64,000 bases of DNA from Anaerolineae bacterium (lineage in GTDB: Bacteria; Chloroflexota; Anaerolineae; Aggregatilineales; Phototrophicaceae): assembly GCA_019912965.1 (NCBI GenBank), contig JAIOHM010000213.1, forward strand, positions 1 to 64,000. The letters are read 5' to 3'. This document shows, piece by piece, positions 8,310-16,683 of the stretch. The notes below the pieces were generated by a model. That model saw only the letters and a list, made by a program, of their open reading frames with translations, had not been told where the DNA came from and did not search any database. Each line of letters begins with the position of its first letter. The first letter of the stretch is position 1. The position numbers and the translations under genes are program-made.

Positions 8310-10649
8310 TTACTTCAGAAAATCGGCTGGATAGGGTTCATACTTGTTGAACTTTTTCAACCGTTCTGACAGCACATCCATCGTGACAATCCCTTCCGGC
8401 CACGGCTTGCTGCGTTTTTCCCAGAGAACTGGAATACCATATTCGAAAAACGCTACCGTAAAATCGTCTAAGGCCGGCAGATGGGTGATGCCCAAATCCT
8501 TGAGCATGGCTTGTGTAGGATAGGATGGCCGACCATTGTAGCCGATGGTTTTGCTCTGATGTAACTGATATTTAATCAGCCGACGTTCGTAAAACAGCAG
8601 GGTGTTCCAGGGCACCTGATTGCTGAAGGGCTGCGGGCGTTTGAACTGAGTGAGCAGTTGCCGCGCTCCCAACTTACGTACATTCAGGAAGCCTGTGTCG
8701 CCACTCAGCCAGTGAACTTCCAGATGCAAATGATCATTGGTTGTTGATCCGGCGGGTGTGCCGCTAACACCGATGACTTCCCCTGCTTTGACTACATCAA
8801 GTTCTTTCTTGAGCGCGTTATTGCTCATGTGCCCATAAGCAACCAGAATGTTGCTCATCATGCGGCGGCCTTTGCTGTCATTAAAACGCTCCGGCAGGAA
8901 CGGCCACAGCACTACCGTTTTTTCATTGGGGTTGCCCATGAACACCCATTTCCTGATGATGACCCCGTCTGCAACTGCCAGCAGGGGTGTGCCCGTTTCG
9001 ACAATGAAATCATGACCATTGTGCATTCCACCGATGCGGCTGTACCAATTACGCCAGTTACGGGCGGCAAAAGTGTTGGGGCCGAAGCCGTTGACCTGCA
9101 TATTGACCAGTTTATGCTGTGAGCGAATTTGCACCGGGAGGCTGGTGAATGGGTCGGGCAGGCCGAGGTGATCCTGCATTGCCCAGAGTGCGTCATAAGC
9201 CGACGGGATGGGGTACTGGTCAGGAATTGAATCAATGTATTTATCCGTAGTAGCTTTGACGATGGCTTCGCCGGGGGCGAGCAACCATGCGGCAACAAAG
9301 CCTTCGCGGCCTTCATCAGTACGGATGCGGGCGAATTCGCCGCCTTTTTCACCTTTCATCATCTTGGCTAGAAAATCATCCAGCGGTTCAAGCAGGGTAA
9401 CAGGTTCATTTTTACGAAGTTTTTCGATGACATTTTTGTCGCTGCGATCGAGCACTGGTTCTTTACGTACTTTCAACCCTTCGGTGGTTGAAATAAGGAC
9501 TTCACCTACATTGGCAGCAGGTGATGTTACCTCAATGATGGGAGGCGGGGCGGAGACTGGAATGCTGGGTGTTGGAGCAGTAGGCGTTGGAGTGGTTGGC
9601 GTGGGCGCTGGTGTGGTTGGTATGGGTGCTGGTGTGGTCGGTGTTGGCGCTTCTACTGGGCCGCGTTGATCGGTTGGCGGCGGTTGTACAGGGGCGGCTT
9701 TCACAATCAGACGGTCGAACATATCGGCGCGGGCTTTGATGATCCCCTCATAGGTAGGGGCATTGGCCGGGCCGTTGTAGATGCTGGCAAACGTCAGATA
9801 GTCTTTGCTCTGAAGGGCGCGAATAGCACGCGAATCAGTGCTTGGCCCCTTCACAAAGTCGAACATTGCCAGAATTTGAGCGTGGGCGCTGCGGGTGAAG
9901 GCGTCGAACATGTGTTGGACGCTTTCGTAGCCTACCAGTTTGTAGTTGAAACCCATTACCTGTGGCGCACCCATGCTAATGCTGAACAGCGCGGCTCTAT
10001 CGTCCAGTGCGCGGGCAAAGGCCAGCACATTCCATTCTTTGGCTTGTGTGCCGTGAAAGTTTTCCCAAGTATCCTGAAGGCTGGGGCGGAATTGATGTAA
10101 TTTCCAATTGTTCTTGGGGGAACTGGTGTCAAATTTGAAATGGCGGTTGAAAATTTCCGGGTTTTTCTCTCCCCAATAACGCCAAAAAAGGTGATTTTCA
10201 AAACGGATAATCATCCGGCCATCTGCCGCGAAAGCCCGCCCGCTGCTTTCAGCCACCAAGACCGCGACCAGCGATCCAACCGGTACATTGAGCAGATCAG
10301 CCAGCCGAGTCATAAAGTTGCCGTAAGCATTCCATGTATTGGCAACTGCTAGTTCCGCACCTGCCAATCCATCGGTTGGGATGATGAATTGGGGTATAAG
10401 CGACACTTCCAACAAGTCGGGCTGTTCAATCAGAAAACCTGAAACGGTCTGAAGCGACTTGATGGTGACAAACTGAGCCGATACATAGGCATCAGCATTT
10501 TTGTAACGTACCTTGATCCAATCGCCCTGTATTTCTACAACATCTAGCTGTGCGCCTTTGTTGAGGCTGTCGATGATGCCGAAGTTTGTGCCTGGCCCTG
10601 AGCGAACACGCAATCCATTGGTGGTGACTTCCGCTTTTGTCGCTGCCAT
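8310..10649 (-). CDS. multidomain cell-wall hydrolase: SH3b, N-acetylmuramidase, SH3b, M23 endopeptidase
   Basis: The 779-residue protein reads as four modules. An SH3b domain (about 8-63, GLRVRSGPGTNFG) is followed by an N-acetylmuramidase-like domain (about 115-310) with ESSG (Glu about 134), FENH (Glu about 151) and GAPQVMGFN. A Pro/Thr-rich linker (about 320-375) leads to a second SH3b (GLKVRKEP) and a C-terminal M23/LytM domain with HNGHD, YGHMS and DHLHLEV, which together provide all expected zinc and catalytic residues. It could cut both the glycan strands and the peptide bridges of peptidoglycan. No N-terminal signal peptide or membrane segment is visible, so the route to the wall is unclear. 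The gene stands alone. Confidence 0.88.
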   Translation of the reverse strand: MAATKAEVTTNGLRVRSGPGTNFGIIDSLNKGAQLDVVEIQGDWIKVRYKNADAYVSAQFVTIKSLQTVSGFLIEQPDLLEVSLIPQFIIPTDGLAGAELAVANTWNAYGNFMTRLADLLNVPVGSLVAVLVAESSGRAFAADGRMIIRFENHLFWRYWGEKNPEIFNRHFKFDTSSPKNNWKLHQFRPSLQDTWENFHGTQAKEWNVLAFARALDDRAALFSISMGAPQVMGFNYKLVGYESVQHMFDAFTRSAHAQILAMFDFVKGPSTDSRAIRALQSKDYLTFASIYNGPANAPTYEGIIKARADMFDRLIVKAAPVQPPPTDQRGPVEAPTPTTPAPIPTTPAPTPTTPTPTAPTPSIPVSAPPPIIEVTSPAANVGEVLISTTEGLKVRKEPVLDRSDKNVIEKLRKNEPVTLLEPLDDFLAKMMKGEKGGEFARIRTDEGREGFVAAWLLAPGEAIVKATTDKYIDSIPDQYPIPSAYDALWAMQDHLGLPDPFTSLPVQIRSQHKLVNMQVNGFGPNTFAARNWRNWYSRIGGMHNGHDFIVETGTPLLAVADGVIIRKWVFMGNPNEKTVVLWPFLPERFNDSKGRRMMSNILVAYGHMSNNALKKELDVVKAGEVIGVSGTPAGSTTNDHLHLEVHWLSGDTGFLNVRKLGARQLLTQFKRPQPFSNQVPWNTLLFYERRLIKYQLHQSKTIGYNGRPSYPTQAMLKDLGITHLPALDDFTVAFFEYGIPVLWEKRSKPWPEGIVTMDVLSERLKKFNKYEPYPADFLK

Positions 10650-10702
10650 ATGCCCTCCGGTTATAAATTATTTACCTTCACACATTGTACATCGCTTTGA
10701 TT

Positions 10703-11038
10703 TCAGGCGCATTGGTTACTCCGGGAATTTACGCACAAAGTTGGTGGCTTGTTCCAGCCAGACAATATGATTTTTTCACTGCTGGGTCCGAGTTCGAGAG
10801 TCAATCGTTGAAGACCAAGTTCAGCCAATGTGGGCAATAGGATGGCATGATAGTGCGCCAACCGTTCCTGATGTGCCTCCATTTGCTGAGTCAGGAGTTC
10901 AATGATGCGGATATTGGAAATCCCGCCGGCGAAGAATAACTGCACCAGAAAAGGTTCACGGTAGACAGGTAGTGCTTGTGGGGTTGTGAGCCAATTTTCA
11001 AGTTCAGCATGTCCGGCTTCGGTAACGACTTAACTCTT
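10703..11038 (-). pseudogene. remnant of a PadR-family transcriptional regulator (C-terminal half)
   Basis: The reverse strand encodes VVTEAGHAELENWL, then VYREPFLVQLFFAGGI and a leucine-rich helical tail. This is the winged-helix end plus C-terminal dimerisation helices of PadR regulators. An in-frame TAA at 11030-11032 falls where family members have Tyr in the K-x-Y-x-[LV]-T-E-x-G motif. No convincing PadR N-terminus is found upstream, where the aspartokinase leader now lies. The fragment is therefore judged broken. The cell-wall hydrolase gene follows it on the same strand. Confidence 0.65.
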
Positions 11039-11041
11039 CGC

Positions 11042-11070
11042 TTGACAGCTTTTTCCCGACGCGGTAAGCT
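11042..11070 (+). promoter_or_regulatory. sigma-70-like promoter of the aspartokinase leader
   Basis: A perfect TTGACA (11042-11047) is followed after a 17-bp spacer by TAAGCT (11065-11070), a moderate -10 match. Transcription would start near 11077, about 22 nt before the leader peptide ATG and about 190 nt before the aspartokinase ATG. Confidence 0.6.
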
Positions 11071-11098
11071 AATCGCCGTCAAGGAAGTGAGCCAAATA

Positions 11099-11188
11099 AT
11101 GAACATCCTGACAATTTGTTGCACGACTATGGGTATGGGTACTACTACTCCACATAAAAAAATGCGGGGGAGTTTCCGATTGCCATAG
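11099..11188 (+). CDS. leader peptide of aspartokinase attenuator (29 aa)
   Basis: A 29-codon reading frame starts at ATG 11099, behind AAGGA at 11081-11085, and ends at TAG 11186-11188. The peptide begins MNILTICCTTMGMGTTTPHK and is unusually rich in amino acids of the aspartate family: six Thr (three in a row at 11141-11149), four Met counting the initiator, two Lys and two Ile. These are end products of the pathway that the next gene starts. The Thr triplet lies just ahead of a segment that can pair with the terminator region, as in the thr leader of enteric bacteria. Function is inferred from composition and position. Confidence 0.7.
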   Translation: MNILTICCTTMGMGTTTPHKKMRGSFRLP

Positions 11189-11233
11189 ACAGGCAGCGAC
11201 GACGTAAGCGAACGAAGCGTGTGGAAATCCCCC
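11147..11233 (+). promoter_or_regulatory. competing RNA pairings of the aspartokinase attenuator (protector and antiterminator)
   Basis: ACTCC (11147-11151, within the Thr codons) can pair with GGAGT (11169-11173). Alternatively GGGGGAGTTTCC (11166-11177) can pair with GGAAATCCCCC (11223-11233): 11 base pairs with one bulged G. The second pairing uses bases of the terminator loop and stem top. A ribosome stalled on the Thr triplet would block the first pairing and leave 11166-11177 free to form the antiterminator. A ribosome that reaches the TAG at 11186 would cover it and let the terminator fold. Confidence 0.65.
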
Positions 11234-11246
11234 ACACGCTTTTTTA
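11215..11246 (+). terminator. intrinsic terminator upstream of aspartokinase (attenuator)
   Basis: AAGCGTGTGG (11215-11224) and CCACACGCTT (11232-11241) form a perfect 10-bp stem with a 7-nt loop, running into six T residues (11240-11245). It ends about 20 nt before the aspartokinase ATG, on the same strand and after a leader peptide, so it is an attenuator rather than the end of another gene: the neighbouring PadR remnant lies on the opposite strand. Confidence 0.85.
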
Positions 11247-11266
11247 TTTATCTGGAGAAGGCACTC

Positions 11267-12682
11267 ATGAAAACGATAACGATGAAATTTGGCGGTACAT
11301 CCGTCGGCGGCCCGGAGGCGATCAGCAATGTGGTGGAGATCGTCAAGACCGAACGTGAGGCGGGCAACCGCGTCATTGTGATTGTCTCTGCGATGGCGGG
11401 CGTTACGGATAATTTGCTGGCTTCGGTGAACGCGGCGGTTTCCGGCAATAAGTGGGGATATCTTTCGACGGCAGACAAATTGCGGGAACGGCATGAGGAC
11501 ACGCTGAATCGACTGGTTCCACCAGGCAAACTACGTGAGAAAACCTTCTCCCAGATTACCCATTTGCTCAACGAATACACCGAAATCTGCAATGCGGTGA
11601 CAATTTTAGGCGAAAATACCGCCCGTGTGAGTGACGCAATTGTAGCTTACGGCGAACGGTTGAGCAGCCGTGTGGTGGCAGCGGCACTGAAGGCTAGTGG
11701 TGTCGAGTCAGCGGCTTATGATGCAGGTGAATTTCTGCTGACGGATGACCGCCATCAGGGTGCGACCCCACTTTGGGACGAGACGCAAGCACGGGTGGAA
11801 AATAAATTGAAACCTGCTTTGGATCAGGGTGTTACACCGATTATCACCGGCTTTATTGGGGCGACACAAAAAGGGGCGATCACAACTCTGGGACGCGGCG
11901 GGAGCGATTACAGCGGTGCGATCTTTGCAGCAGCGACCGACAGCGATGAACTGATTATCTGGACGGATGTGGATGGTGTGATGACCACTGATCCACGTGT
12001 GGACAAACGGGCGCGGGTGCTGCCTTATGTCTCGTATCAGGAAGTTGGTGAATTAGCATTTTATGGGGCGAAGGTGTTGCATCCCAAAACGGTGCAGCCG
12101 GTTCTGGATAAAGGCATTCCAATCTGGGTACGCAATACATTTAACCCGACATTTCCGGGAACGCTCATCCGCGAGAACGGTGAACCAACAGCGACGGTCA
12201 TTAAAGCTGTGACGAGCATTCGCAATGTGAGCCTGCTGACGGTCAGTGGCAAGGGCATGATCGGCGTTCCGGGCATCGCCGGACGTACCTTTCTGGCTAC
12301 GGCAAATGCAGGCGCGAGTATTTTGATGATCTCACAGTCGTCATCTGAGCAGAGTTTTTGTTTTCTGGTGACCGATGGCACAGCAGAGAACGTCAAAGAT
12401 TCGATTGAAAGCGAACTGGGCGGGGAGATTGCCCGCCGCGATATTGAGAAGGTGGATATTCAGGACGATGTGGTGATTATCACGGCGGTAGGGGCGGGGA
12501 TGCGCGGGACACCGGGTGTAGCAGGGCGAGTGTTCAGTGTGATGGGCGACAACCGCATTAATGTAATCGCTATTGCTCAAGGGGCATCCGAATGCAGCAT
12601 TTCGTTCGTGGTAGCGGAAAGCGATCTGGAAAGAGCAGTGGTTAAGCTGCATGATCTGGCGCTAGAAAGCGCGGCGGTTTAG
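11267..12682 (+). CDS. lysC: aspartokinase (aspartate kinase)
   Basis: Aspartokinase phosphorylates L-aspartate, the first step towards lysine, threonine, methionine and isoleucine. The 471-residue protein starts with the nucleotide-binding motif KFGGTSVGG (about residues 7-15), has the conserved TLGRGGSDYSGAI and TDVDGVMTTDPR, and ends with two ACT domains (about 320-471), the usual site of amino-acid feedback. No homoserine dehydrogenase domain is fused, so it is monofunctional. The ATG at 11267 is chosen for the GGAGAAGG 7-13 nt upstream and because the protein then begins as in other family members. Expression is probably set by the attenuator just upstream. Confidence 0.95.
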   Translation: MKTITMKFGGTSVGGPEAISNVVEIVKTEREAGNRVIVIVSAMAGVTDNLLASVNAAVSGNKWGYLSTADKLRERHEDTLNRLVPPGKLREKTFSQITHLLNEYTEICNAVTILGENTARVSDAIVAYGERLSSRVVAAALKASGVESAAYDAGEFLLTDDRHQGATPLWDETQARVENKLKPALDQGVTPIITGFIGATQKGAITTLGRGGSDYSGAIFAAATDSDELIIWTDVDGVMTTDPRVDKRARVLPYVSYQEVGELAFYGAKVLHPKTVQPVLDKGIPIWVRNTFNPTFPGTLIRENGEPTATVIKAVTSIRNVSLLTVSGKGMIGVPGIAGRTFLATANAGASILMISQSSSEQSFCFLVTDGTAENVKDSIESELGGEIARRDIEKVDIQDDVVIITAVGAGMRGTPGVAGRVFSVMGDNRINVIAIAQGASECSISFVVAESDLERAVVKLHDLALESAAV

Positions 12683-12696
12683 GGGATAAACCGCCG
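12672..12696. terminator. hairpin at the end of lysC
   Basis: CGGCGGTTT (12672-12680) and AAACCGCCG (12688-12696) form a perfect 9-bp stem that includes the lysC stop codon. It lies between convergent genes. No T-run follows, so intrinsic termination is only a possibility. Confidence 0.45.
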
Positions 12697-12718
12697 AGAC
12701 GCCAAGAAAAAGAGCGCA

Positions 12719-13858
12719 TTAGCCGAGATCGAAGATCACTTTCAAGGCATCGATTAAGCGGTTGAGGTCTTCACTGGTGTTGTAGCCCTGAAACGAGACA
12801 CGCAGATGCGGGCGGTCGCTCCAGACAACCTGCGGCAGTTCGATGCAAAATTCATCGTAGAGGCGGGTTTTTACGGCCAGCGCATCGCAGGGTGGCAGCG
12901 GGAAAGTGAGCATCTGCCCCAACCAATCGGTTGAATTCGGGCTGATGGGCGGCAGATCAAACAGTTCTGCTACTCGTGTTCGCGTTTCGCTGATGAGTGC
13001 GTGACAGTTGGCGCGGATGACATCCCAATTATGGGATCCTTGAAATTCGATGGCAGCGGGTACGGAAAGAAAAGCAGCGATATCCCGCGTGCCCTGCCAC
13101 TGGTTGCGCTGCACAAACGAGGCATTTTCCACATAACCCCAACTAATCACCAATGGGTCGATGATGGGGTGATGGTCATGGCGGGCATAAAGGAAAGCTG
13201 CACCTTTGGGCGCACAGAGCCATTTATGGCAGTTGCCGGAATAGAAATCCGGGTCAAGGGCTTTCAAATCCAATGCGATGTGACCGGGTACATGTGCGCC
13301 ATCCACTACCGTCAGGATGCCAGCTTCGCGGGCGCGGCGGCAAATTTCCTCTACCGGAAAAATCAACCCGGTTGGCGAGGTGATATGGCTGATAAAAATC
13401 ACTTTGGTGCGGGGTGTGACCGCCCTCCAAAAGGATTCAACAAAATCTGCATGGCTGGTGACGGGCAGCGGAACAGGATGACGGATGTATTTTGCGCCTG
13501 TTTTGCCGCAGACGAAATTCCATGTGTAGTCGAGTGCGCCGTATTCGTGGTCAGTCGCCAGAATTTCGTCGCCGGGTTGCAAGGAAAGCGAACGGGCTAC
13601 TGTGTTGATGCCAATGGTCGCATTGGGGACAAAAATCAGATTGTCTACGTCAGCGTTCAAATAAGCTGCTAAAGCTATACGTGCAGCATCCAGAAGTTGG
13701 TCATTGCGGCGACCCAGAAATTCAACGGGCTGGCGTTCCAACTCGCGCTGCCAGTTCTGGTAAGTTTCAAATACTGGAATCGGGCACGCACCGAAGGAAC
13801 CGTGATTCAAAAAGACGACATTGGGATCAAGCAAGAAGAAATCACGCAGATTATTCAA
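12719..13858 (-). CDS. class V PLP-dependent aminotransferase, isopenicillin-N-epimerase-like
   Basis: The 379-residue protein begins with FLNHGSFGACP and carries VDGAHVPGHIALDL (cofactor-binding Asp) and GNCHKWLCAPKG, whose Lys should hold PLP. This pattern is shared by isopenicillin N epimerase-like and cysteine desulfurase/lyase-type class V enzymes. The substrate is unknown; a role in beta-lactam synthesis is unlikely because no such genes are nearby. Its start overlaps the methyltransferase stop by 4 nt (ATGA), which suggests translational coupling in a histidine kinase-methyltransferase-aminotransferase operon. Confidence 0.9.
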   Translation of the reverse strand: MNNLRDFFLLDPNVVFLNHGSFGACPIPVFETYQNWQRELERQPVEFLGRRNDQLLDAARIALAAYLNADVDNLIFVPNATIGINTVARSLSLQPGDEILATDHEYGALDYTWNFVCGKTGAKYIRHPVPLPVTSHADFVESFWRAVTPRTKVIFISHITSPTGLIFPVEEICRRAREAGILTVVDGAHVPGHIALDLKALDPDFYSGNCHKWLCAPKGAAFLYARHDHHPIIDPLVISWGYVENASFVQRNQWQGTRDIAAFLSVPAAIEFQGSHNWDVIRANCHALISETRTRVAELFDLPPISPNSTDWLGQMLTFPLPPCDALAVKTRLYDEFCIELPQVVWSDRPHLRVSFQGYNTSEDLNRLIDALKVIFDLG

Positions 13859-14592
13859 GGAAGTTTCTCCACCACGAGTAAATGCGAAAGGCCAAAAGTA
13901 TCTAAGGGGGTTCCTTCGATGCCTTGAAGTGTGCCGCGAATGAGTTTCCCGACACTGCCTAAGCGGGCGATGATGTTGTCGTAGCCACCATAGATATGGC
14001 TGTGATGGATAACACGAATGGGTAACTCATCAAATAGCCGTCGAATACCATGTGAGGTGTAGGCACGAACATGCGGAGCAAGGCGGTTACGCAATATATC
14101 CGGCAAATAGTTGATGAGGGGTGTATTGCCGAAATGATATTCTCCTCGCCAGTAATGACCATGTGTTTCAAATGGATACCAGCGGTTGGGCGCAAAAATC
14201 ACCATGCGTCCACCGGGTTTTAGCACACGAGTCATTTCTTTCGCGGATTGGCGATCATCGGCGGTATGTTCCAGTACCTCATTGGAGAGGATGGCATCAA
14301 AGTAATCAGATGGATAGGGCAGGTGTTCGGCGGCGGCGACCAACGCATGAGGGATTTCGACACGAGCTTCTAGAGCACGTTCGAGTTCAATATCAAAGAC
14401 TTCGACGTGATCGGTATATCGTCGGCGGACTTGAGAGGCATACATACCGTTGCCGCCGCCGTGATCGAGAACGTGGGCGTCCTGTAACTGCACCCAATGT
14501 GCGATCATTTGCAGACGGCGTTCCTGTCCGGCACGCCAAACATAACTCGGTTCACCGCGCAGGGCGGCGAGTTCAGATGGATTGTGGGTCAT
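13855..14592 (-). CDS. class I SAM-dependent methyltransferase
   Basis: The 245-residue protein has the Rossmann SAM-binding motif VLDHGGGNGMYA (about residues 40-51), an acidic residue after the second strand (VFDIE) and ILSNEVLEHTADD as the post-motif region, typical of the Methyltransf_11 group. The acceptor is unknown. It starts 6 nt after the histidine kinase stop and overlaps the aminotransferase start by 4 nt, so the three are probably co-transcribed. Confidence 0.9.
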   Translation of the reverse strand: MTHNPSELAALRGEPSYVWRAGQERRLQMIAHWVQLQDAHVLDHGGGNGMYASQVRRRYTDHVEVFDIELERALEARVEIPHALVAAAEHLPYPSDYFDAILSNEVLEHTADDRQSAKEMTRVLKPGGRMVIFAPNRWYPFETHGHYWRGEYHFGNTPLINYLPDILRNRLAPHVRAYTSHGIRRLFDELPIRVIHHSHIYGGYDNIIARLGSVGKLIRGTLQGIEGTPLDTFGLSHLLVVEKLP

Positions 14593-14598
14593 GGAGTA

Positions 14599-16500
14599 TT
14601 AATATTGGCGACCGTTGGCGTCCTGCTGAGCAGTGCGAATTCGCTCAACTGCATGGGCAGCTAATTTGCTAGTGCTGCCAGTTGAAGCGGCGCGGCGTGA
14701 ACGGCGGTCAGGCGGGTTCATTTGATCGTCTTTAATCGGGACGAGTACGCTGATGGATGTTCCTTTGCCGATTTGACTTTCAATACGCAGTGTGCCGCCG
14801 AGCAGTTCGGTACGTTCTTTGAGGTTAACCATGCCCAAACTGCCACGTTTGTCATAATTGGATTCGACAGCACTGGTATCGAATCCTTTGCCATTATCGA
14901 CAACACCAATCAGTATGACATCTTCCTGCTTTATGACGTTGACTGTAATCTGCGAGGCTTCAGCATGTTTGCGGGCATTGCCTACAGCTTCTTCAACAAT
15001 ATAGAAAATGGTTCCTTGCTGATGTGTGTCCAGCATTTTCTCCGCGTCTTTGCCGACCCGAATTACCACATTCTGATTGTGGGTTTCCTTCATCTTTTCC
15101 GCAAGCTGGCTGAGTGCGGCGGTCAAACCCTGATTTTCCAGCACCAGTGGGCGCAGGGTGAACAACATGTGCCGAATTTCTTTGGTGGTGTTGCGTGCCA
15201 AATCTTCGACTTTCTTCAGCTCAGCAGGCACTTCCAGAGGCGTTTTTTCCAACATTCGCTGGATGATGTTGGCACGCATGGCGATGGCGGAGATGCTTTG
15301 GGTTGGGCCGTCATGCAGATCACGCGCCAGTTTTTTGCGGGCTTCTTCTTCAACTTCGACGATGCGGTCACGTTCGCTTTGCAGATTTTCGTAAAGTACA
15401 GCGTTTTGCAGCGCGACGGTTGCCTGTGTACCGATAGCGGTCAGCAGTTCGGTATGTTCATCAGTAAAGGCGTCATTCTGTTCGCTGCCATAAACCATCA
15501 CCCCGAAGTTATCAAACCCGGCCCGCAGCGGAATGCATAATAAGGAACGCATACTTTGGAAGGCAACAAAATCGCCCAGTTCAGGGTCTTTGCGGGCATT
15601 TTTACCAAAGATCGGGATGCACTGTGTCAGTGCCTCGCCCATCACACCTTCATTGCCCGGCATCACACGGTTCTCATCGGTGCGGGCTAATCCCCGGCTG
15701 ACAACCACATGAAGCTGGTTATCCGAGGCGCGGAACAGCATCACCATACTCACCAGCCGATTGGGGTTTTTGTCATTCGGCTGAGTCTTTTGGGTCATAT
15801 CGCGCAGGCCGAGCCACCCGGCGTTCATGGCGGAGTCGAGGATTTTTTCGTAATTAAGGGTTGAACTGAGCGTAGCAGCCATTTCATAGATAGCGCGGGT
15901 ACGCTCTTTCATATTGGTGGCTTGCATGGCCTTGGAAACATGGACTTCGTGAAGTTCACTTTCCTGAACATTCAACTGCCGCCGCAATACAAAAGCCCAT
16001 GTATTGGCAACCACTGCAAACAGGGCAACAATCAACAGTGGTAAGCCCTCTTGGGCGAGGGCTTCGCTGATGCGGTCTGTGCCAAAAATAAACACCAGCA
16101 CCGCTCCCATTGCAACAATTACACCTGTTCCTTCCACTGTACCCCATGTCATACCCAAACGGAGGGCGCTGGAAACAACCAGCAGACCCCCAGTTGCAAC
16201 CATCAATGTAGGTTCGCCCCGGGTAACATAGGTAACAATGGCGGCAGTTGCCCAATCCCCCAAACTAACAAGTAAGGGTAGAACACTCTTGAAAGCGGGA
16301 AAGACTACTGGAATGGTGATAAGCAGCGTTGCAATCACACCGACGATCAGGACAATCACAGTTTCATTAGGCGGATACAGCGGGAGGCCATCTGAAGACT
16401 CTGACAGGAACAGCGTCAGACCAATGAATAATAGAAAAGCGAAGCGCAGGCCAAGCAGAGTCCAATCCTGCCAATTGTTCGATTTGATCTCGCTGTCCAT
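14599..16500 (-). CDS. membrane sensor histidine kinase with GAF domain, NarL/LiaS type (HisKA_3)
   Basis: The N-terminal ~170 residues form about seven hydrophobic segments, followed by a GAF domain (about 200-380), a short coiled coil (NLQSERDRIVEVEEEARKK) and the HisKA_3 phosphoacceptor ARDLHDGPTQSISAIAM. The HATPase domain shows VGNARKHAEA, VVDNGKGFD and GSLGMVNLKERTELLGG. Kinases of this type usually pair with LuxR-type regulators, but none is adjacent. The ATG at 16500 is preferred; a GTG at 16533 is also in frame. The tail after the ATPase domain is Arg/Ser-rich and not part of the fold. Confidence 0.92.
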   Translation of the reverse strand: MDSEIKSNNWQDWTLLGLRFAFLLFIGLTLFLSESSDGLPLYPPNETVIVLIVGVIATLLITIPVVFPAFKSVLPLLVSLGDWATAAIVTYVTRGEPTLMVATGGLLVVSSALRLGMTWGTVEGTGVIVAMGAVLVFIFGTDRISEALAQEGLPLLIVALFAVVANTWAFVLRRQLNVQESELHEVHVSKAMQATNMKERTRAIYEMAATLSSTLNYEKILDSAMNAGWLGLRDMTQKTQPNDKNPNRLVSMVMLFRASDNQLHVVVSRGLARTDENRVMPGNEGVMGEALTQCIPIFGKNARKDPELGDFVAFQSMRSLLCIPLRAGFDNFGVMVYGSEQNDAFTDEHTELLTAIGTQATVALQNAVLYENLQSERDRIVEVEEEARKKLARDLHDGPTQSISAIAMRANIIQRMLEKTPLEVPAELKKVEDLARNTTKEIRHMLFTLRPLVLENQGLTAALSQLAEKMKETHNQNVVIRVGKDAEKMLDTHQQGTIFYIVEEAVGNARKHAEASQITVNVIKQEDVILIGVVDNGKGFDTSAVESNYDKRGSLGMVNLKERTELLGGTLRIESQIGKGTSISVLVPIKDDQMNPPDRRSRRAASTGSTSKLAAHAVERIRTAQQDANGRQY

Positions 16501-16683
16501 AGCGCCCCGGAAAAATAGACTGTCGTATAACACAACTACTCACCTAAAAGTACCACGCACTTCCCTTTTGTTCAAGTAAAGAAGTTTTTATAAAAATGTA
16601 GCAGGACAATGCTGGGACAATTTGCCTGTTTGCGAGTCTGAGGGTATCCTGCTAATCTGACTGGCAGTACTGGTTATATTGGT

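Noticed and set aside
9540-9660. Short tandem repeats in the hydrolase gene
   Set aside because: They encode the Pro/Thr linker between domains, which explains the periodicity.
10891-11235. Minus-strand frame of 114 codons overlapping the aspartokinase leader
   Set aside because: It lies in a different frame from the PadR-like peptide, has no family features, and is explained as chance reading across the remnant and the leader.
12719-13858. Beta-lactam biosynthesis gene
   Set aside because: Similarity to isopenicillin N epimerase is at family level only and no ACV synthetase or isopenicillin synthase lies nearby.
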